Positions 59,538 through 64,000 of a DNA stretch of 64,000 nt are shown here, piece after piece. Each line of letters starts with the position of its first letter. The first letter of the stretch is position 1. Below the pieces are notes generated by a model, which saw only the letters and a program-made list of their open reading frames with translations, was not told where the DNA came from and did no database searches. The translations under genes were made by a program, and so were the position numbers. Source of the DNA: Globodera rostochiensis (taxonomy: Eukaryota; Nematoda; Chromadorea; Rhabditida; Heteroderidae); assembly GCA_018350325.1 (NCBI GenBank), contig JAEVLN010000007.1:3081804-3145803 (forward strand), in the 5' to 3' direction.

Positions 59538-59898
59538 TCGTTGGCGAAATGTTTTTGTTAATATTATATTAACAAAATTTGCTATATTAGTCTTGGCAAA
59601 ATGCTTATTTAAAACAATTTATATTGATGCATTTTATCATTTTATAAAATAAATTGCCGATTATCCTTCTTTGATTACTTCATATTTAGTAGGTTGGTAT
59701 TTTCTGCTCCTTTCTCTCCCCTCAAACCTTCTCTTTGATTTCTTTTCGCTCTTCGTTGCTCTCCCTCATTCTTTCTTTTTACTCCTTTCTCTCGCCTCAA
59801 ACTTCATCTTTCTTTTCTTTTTGCTCTTCCTTTTAGTCCTTCTTCCTTGTTGCACATTCTCTTTCACCCCTCTTTTCTGTCTCCCCTATTCTTTTCAT
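59538..59898. other. Convergent intergenic spacer
   Basis: AATAAA-like signals for the plus gene occur near 59648, and the spacer then turns pyrimidine-rich (59690-59895). Nothing else recognised. Both flanking genes end towards this spacer. Confidence 0.5.
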
Positions 59899-62800
59899 TC
59901 ATTGTTCCTCTTCCTCATGACCGCTCTTTCCGTGTTCACTGATCGGCGTTCTCACATCAAGCACAATATGTGGCAACGAAACTTGTCGCTTTTTGTGCTC
60001 ATAGATGCCCTTCTTTTTTCGATCATCATCATTGGCGATCACAATGATGTCATGTGCCGTGTTTGTCCTCGGCCTTCGCTGAACTTCCTCACTCAGACCC
60101 TGAACTTTTATGATTAGGTAGATCAAAATAGGTATCACATACCGTATTATCACTAATTATTACCCGTCTCTAATTATTACCCAGTCTCTGGTAATTGCCC
60201 ACCCTAGAGGGGGGTTGAAAATTAATTACCCAGGGCAATAATTAGAGATAATACAGTATTGCCCCCCTCCAAATTGTGCGCAAAAATTTATTTGTAAATA
60301 TTTTTAAAAACAAAAAAATTCAAAAACCCGGAGACGTTCTTGTGAATTTGACCTGCTGAACACTTTGGTAGTTGCTTCGACTGATGCCAGCCGTACTTTC
60401 GTCCAACAGTGCCGAGTCGGTGCCCGTCCGTGGCCTCAACCGTTCCCGATGCCGTCGTCGTGGTGTTTTGCGCAAACTTGTCCGAACACTGCGCATCAGA
60501 CGTCGAATTGAGCGCCGGGTGCGTCCGCCTCGCCAAAATCCCCACAAATCGCCTGGGAAATTTTTTTTCAAATGAATGTGCAACTCCCGCTCTTCGATAA
60601 TAAACAGGCTAGAGATGTTAGTGCTGCACAAAACCCAAAATTTCCCGATACTCAAGATTCAAGCCCGAGTTTCTTGACCTCGAGACTCGTGCCCGAGACC
60701 CAAAAAAACTCGAGTCTTTTCTCAAGTCAAGACCGAGACCCAAAAAAACTCGAGAGTTTTCTAAAGGCGAGACCGAGACCCAAAAAACTCGAGAGTTTTC
60801 TAAAGGCGAGACCGAGACCCAAAAACCTCGAGACTTTTCTCAAGTCAAGACCGAGACTCTCGTGCAGCACTACAAAACGCGGGAATTTGCGGCATCCACA
60901 AAACAGACCCCGTTTGGCCGTCTTGTACTCCGCTTGCACATTCAACAGGTACACAAACGCGACGACCATGGCAATGATGAGGAACAGTGCAACGGTGCTG
61001 AACAAGCGTGCACTACCGTACACTCCCAAAAGCTTAATCACGGAGGAAATCGTTTCAATAAATATCTTTTTCAAATAAAAATGTATTCACCTGTGTGAAC
61101 AACAACGGGAATAGCAGTGAGCCGAGCTCAACAGAAATTAGCAGAACAAGAATGGTAGACGATGCATATTTTTGGCTGTTTGATGCTTCAATTTTGAGAA
61201 TTAGATTTATTGGAATTTTGAGATTTCGTGTCAATCAACACAATGCCAAAAAAAATCGTTTTGAATAATTGTGGGGGTTTTTTACAAGTTTTTTAAACAA
61301 AAAAATTGGTAACCACCATTCAAAAGAGTTTTCAATGATATTTTGACTAAGGCATAACTTGCCATTCTCGACGATCAGAAAGTCGTGGAAATCGCACCAT
61401 TGGGCCAACACTGTGGGCCAAAACAGTGCCAATGAAGCGCCAAACAGTGCGACAGCCATTGTGCGCATGGCCTGCACATTCAGCGTGCAAAATGCGAGTC
61501 CAGAGCCAAACTAAATAAATGCATGTGCATTTTGTAGTAGATTTTTTTTACAAAAATTTAAGCATTTTAATTAGGGTGGCACGGTACCGGGACTTTTGGA
61601 AAAACCGGGACCGGGACTAAATTTGGTCCCGGACAAAAAAAACCGGGACCATTATAAGGGGATTTTAAAGAAATTTTGAAAAACCAGGACTAAAATTTGA
61701 GTACCAAGATGAAAAAAATTGACCATTTCAGTACTGGTCCCGGTCCCATGCAACCCTAAATTTAATTATATATATTCTTTAGAATATTTACAATGGCAAA
61801 AATGCCAAATGCTTGCTAACCAATGCGACGGAGAAAAGTGCGTTTGTGTGCAGCAAATGTGCAAATGTTGATGGGATTGATGTTGAACATTGACTCAACG
61901 CCAACACAAGCCTTAGGAACACAGCGGACGCCTTAACCAGCAGGGGGCAGAAATTTCAAAAATAAATTTAATAATAAAAAAAAGCACCGAAAAAACGATG
62001 AAATTGAGTCGTTCTTGCGGGAACTCGTGCAAATTGTTGGGCACAATGAAAAAGACGGTGCCAAAATTGTTCAAAAGTGCCGAAGAGAGGGCACAAAGTG
62101 CGCAGAGCGGAAGCAAAAGACGCCAAATTGGCGGGCCTATACGGTATAAAGACGGTGTTTGAATAAACGCATTTGAAATTGCGCCAACATTTTGACAAGC
62201 TTGCCAAGTACTGAATGGCCTCATTGTCGTGAACATCATCCGGCGGCATTTCCCCACTTTCCGATGGCCATAATGGCGGCAGCAAAAGTGCCTTTAAAAG
62301 AAATTTGGCATTAGAGAGATGAAAAACAAGAAACTAAAACAAAATGCCAGAATTCAAAGTTCTCTATCCTAAAGTGTCTGGCGCCTAAACCCCGAAGAAG
62401 CCCGACACCCAACTTTCAAGCCCCTCCCCCCCCCCCCCCGCAGGGGTCGAGGGGGACGAATTTTCTGACTTATGGCTTCCGCTTTCATTCATCATTGGCA
62501 GGTTGCGCGTTTTCATTTGGCCTTTTGTGGCTATTCGTTTCTGTTTGTCTTTGGGTTTTTTAGTTGAGTAACATTAAAATTATCATGATTATTCGGCTTT
62601 TCGTGGCTTTAAATGATCAACCACCTCAAACAAACCTGCAAAATTGCAAACATCACAAAAAGTGCGGGAATCGGAATGCCAAAATGAATTGCCAGCGGGC
62701 AAATGCCAAAACTGAACCACAATGCAAAATTAGAGCACTAAAATGGACTAAAAAACAATACCAACGACGGGTCAAATTGGTCGTAAAGCTATTCGTTTCA

Positions 62801-64000
62801 ATGATCAGCGAGGCCAAAAATGGTCCGATCGATGTGAGCAGCAACAGCTGAAAATTGTTTAAACAAGAATTACCTTTAATTTTAAAAAGACATTTTACAA
62901 ATTTATTGATTCACTACGGTCATATTTAGTACATAAAATTGATTTTTTTTGCGGTCCCGGACAACTTGACGCCAACAAAAGTTTTAAACCGTCATATCTT
63001 TTTTGTTAGTTAACCAAATCAAACAATTTGGCTACCAATCAAAAGCGCTATGTTTGCAGACGCTATTTAAGAAAAGAGCTAAGTGATCCAACTTATCTAA
63101 AGAAGTTGGGACTCAGCGCGCCAAGTTGGCACAAAAAATGGCAATTCTAGCACATTTAAGCTACCTATACCTTTTTAAAACGAATCGATTAGGTTTAGCT
63201 TAATCAAAAAATCAACAAAATGCGTGCTATAGTTTTTGTATCGATTTTAATCACTAATTGCTAATTTTATAATTTGCATATATATTATATTCACTGTAAA
63301 CAGGTTATAGCGTTGTTGGGCCACACTGGCGTCCCGTTGCACACTGAGGACATCCACCAACAACACCCGTAGCTGTACCCCGTCAGCAACGCCAACAACA
63401 AACAACGGCACAACCAACAGGAATGGCACCGGGAAGGGCAATTCAAAAAAATATTGGAAAATTGCCAAGAAAAGGAGACAAATTGTCTTGGCCAAGGCGG
63501 ACAGAAATGCGGGTGATAGGCGTCTCCATCTTAATATTCAAAATTCGATCACATTTTTGAAATTTTAAAAAATCAAATTGTTTTATTTTTGGATTGAAAT
63601 TCAATGGTTACGTCAATGAGGCAGGGAAAAGGAGTTTTAGAAGGCGTAGAATCCGAATCTGACCTCCATTTTGACCAATTACGAACTCCGGACCCGAAAT
63701 CGAACATTACTCAAAATTTTCAAAAATTAATTTTGACTCAAAATCATCCAAAAGCATTTTGTCCCGGTCCCGGATTTTTTTCCCCCAAAAGTCTCGGTCC
63801 CGTGCTACCTTTTAGTCCAAGGCTTATAACTTGCTTCATTGCGGCTTCCGCCAAAAAATTCTTTCAAATTCGTGCATTAGTGGATCGAATGGTATATAAT
63901 TTGTTACCCATTTTTCAGTTTTTTCATTTTTAAATCAAATTTTAAACATATTTCTTTACCTTATTGAAGTCATTTGTGGGAATAACACGGCCCCAACAAT
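59899..64000 (-). CDS. Multi-pass transporter resembling the MFS (5' end outside window)
   Basis: Eleven minus-strand exons keep phase: 63960-64000, 63295-63523, 62713-62847, 62189-62291, 61988-62136, 61821-61931, 61363-61510, 61091-61185, 60909-61032, 60353-60552 and 59899-60099. They encode about ten hydrophobic segments (e.g. PFPVPFLLVVPLFVVGVADG, LLLTSIGPFLASLIIE, RLLLPLCALCALSSALLNNF, TILVLLISVELGSLLFPLLF, STVALFLIIAMVVAFVYLL). An acidic loop (SESGEMPPDDVHDNEA) lies at the usual MFS centre, and an Arg-rich cytosolic tail follows. GPFLASLII after TM3-4 fits the major facilitator superfamily (SLC46-like, by feel). Substrate unknown. If the last intron is not spliced, the protein ends at 60320 (TSPGF). 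The 61362 donor is GC (GCAAGT). MITEs lie in the 61511-61820 and 60100-60352 introns. Confidence 0.7.
60142..60256. mobile_element. Tc1/mariner-type MITE (115 bp)
   Basis: CCGTATTATCACTAATTATT at the left and inverted CTGTATTATCTCTAATTATT at the right, TA on both sides. Near-identical to 52612-52712. It lies in the last intron of the transporter gene. Confidence 0.85.
60610..60875. mobile_element. TAGTGCTGCAC-ended element with CGAGAC repeats
   Basis: TAGTGCTGCACAAAA at the left (about 60618), 'gactctcgtgcagcacta' at the right, and 4-5 internal 'gaccgagacccaaaaa(a)ctcgag' units. Right-end copies occur at 51835-51905. No matching octamer flanks seen. Inside a transporter intron. Confidence 0.6.
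61572..61758. mobile_element. hAT-type MITE (187 bp) in an intron
   Basis: TAGGGTGGCACGGTACCGGG and inverted TAGGGTTGCATGGGACCGGG. Flanks ATTTTAAT and AATTTAAT match at 7/8. The interior is closely like 31294-31524 (ggacttttggaaaaaccgg). Confidence 0.8.
62955..63145. repeat. Dispersed repeat 'ttttaaaccgtcatatctttt...gcgccaagttggc'
   Basis: Related copies: 53830-53990 ('gttttaaaccgtcaaatctt') and 52495-52770, and more distantly 2985-3180. Each contains a 'ggcgc' block, a 'ttagttaaccaaatca'-type stretch and an 'aaaagcgctatgt'-type stretch. This copy sits in a transporter intron. Confidence 0.6.

Noticed and set aside
59671..60117. 148-aa plus frame with hydrophobic Leu/Phe runs
   Set aside because: Pyrimidine-rich spacer on one side, and antisense to the better-supported last exon of the transporter on the other.
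61066..61090. A 25-bp intron in the transporter gene
   Set aside because: A later AG at 61033-61034 gives a normal 58-bp intron in the same phase, so the ultrashort form is unnecessary.

Overview
This is about 64 kb of AT-rich eukaryotic nuclear DNA. It is almost certainly from a nematode, and most likely a plant-parasitic cyst nematode (Heteroderidae). That placement is an inference. It rests on small phase-consistent introns (many 40-60 bp), several GC-AG introns, many small secreted proteins of unknown function, a secreted protein with the nematode CC-domain cysteine pattern, and a background full of 'tgccaaaa' and homopolymer tracts. There are no operons, ribosome binding sites or CRISPR arrays. 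Gene models were built by hand from splice-site and phase consistency, so they are predictions.

Layout. 1-1589 (-): secreted or membrane-anchored CDR/failed-axon-connections-like GST-fold protein, cut by the window edge. 4032-4229 (+): possible 65-aa basic protein. 6639-12662 (+): many-exon RS/RGG- and acidic-rich probable nuclear protein. 14760-16211 (+): 292-aa secreted proprotein with a three-times repeated module and RRKR sites. 17180-18442 (+): 131-aa secreted protein with three CC-type cysteine modules. 18547-21235 (-): 129-aa secreted unknown. 24575-25411 (+): Fic-domain gene with a broken frame, followed 26 bp later by NOSIP pseudogene remnants (25438-26145). 29283-30395 (+): fragmentary secreted-protein locus with a duplicated exon, then a DEAD-box helicase scrap and a degenerate coding minisatellite. 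37200-37979 (+): two exons of a basic, Gln-rich protein. 43764-46806 (+): calmodulin-like protein with an N-terminal extension. 50263-50608: long hairpin made of an inverted exon copy. 53139-53672 (-): two small coding pieces. 54140-59537 (+): 20-exon SELENBP1-like gene. 59899-64000 (-): multi-pass transporter resembling the MFS, cut by the window edge and convergent with the SELENBP1-like gene.

The rest is dominated by repeats: more than ten minisatellites (the largest about 1.45 kb at 48015-49470), TA-flanked Tc1/mariner-type MITEs with CCGTATT ends, foldback elements, and a striking set of short TAGGG/CAGGG-ended elements with 8-bp target-site duplications (hAT type). Many of the last group sit in introns and one is nested in another. 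The genes do not form an evident pathway; four or five of them encode secreted proteins of the kind common in parasitic nematodes.
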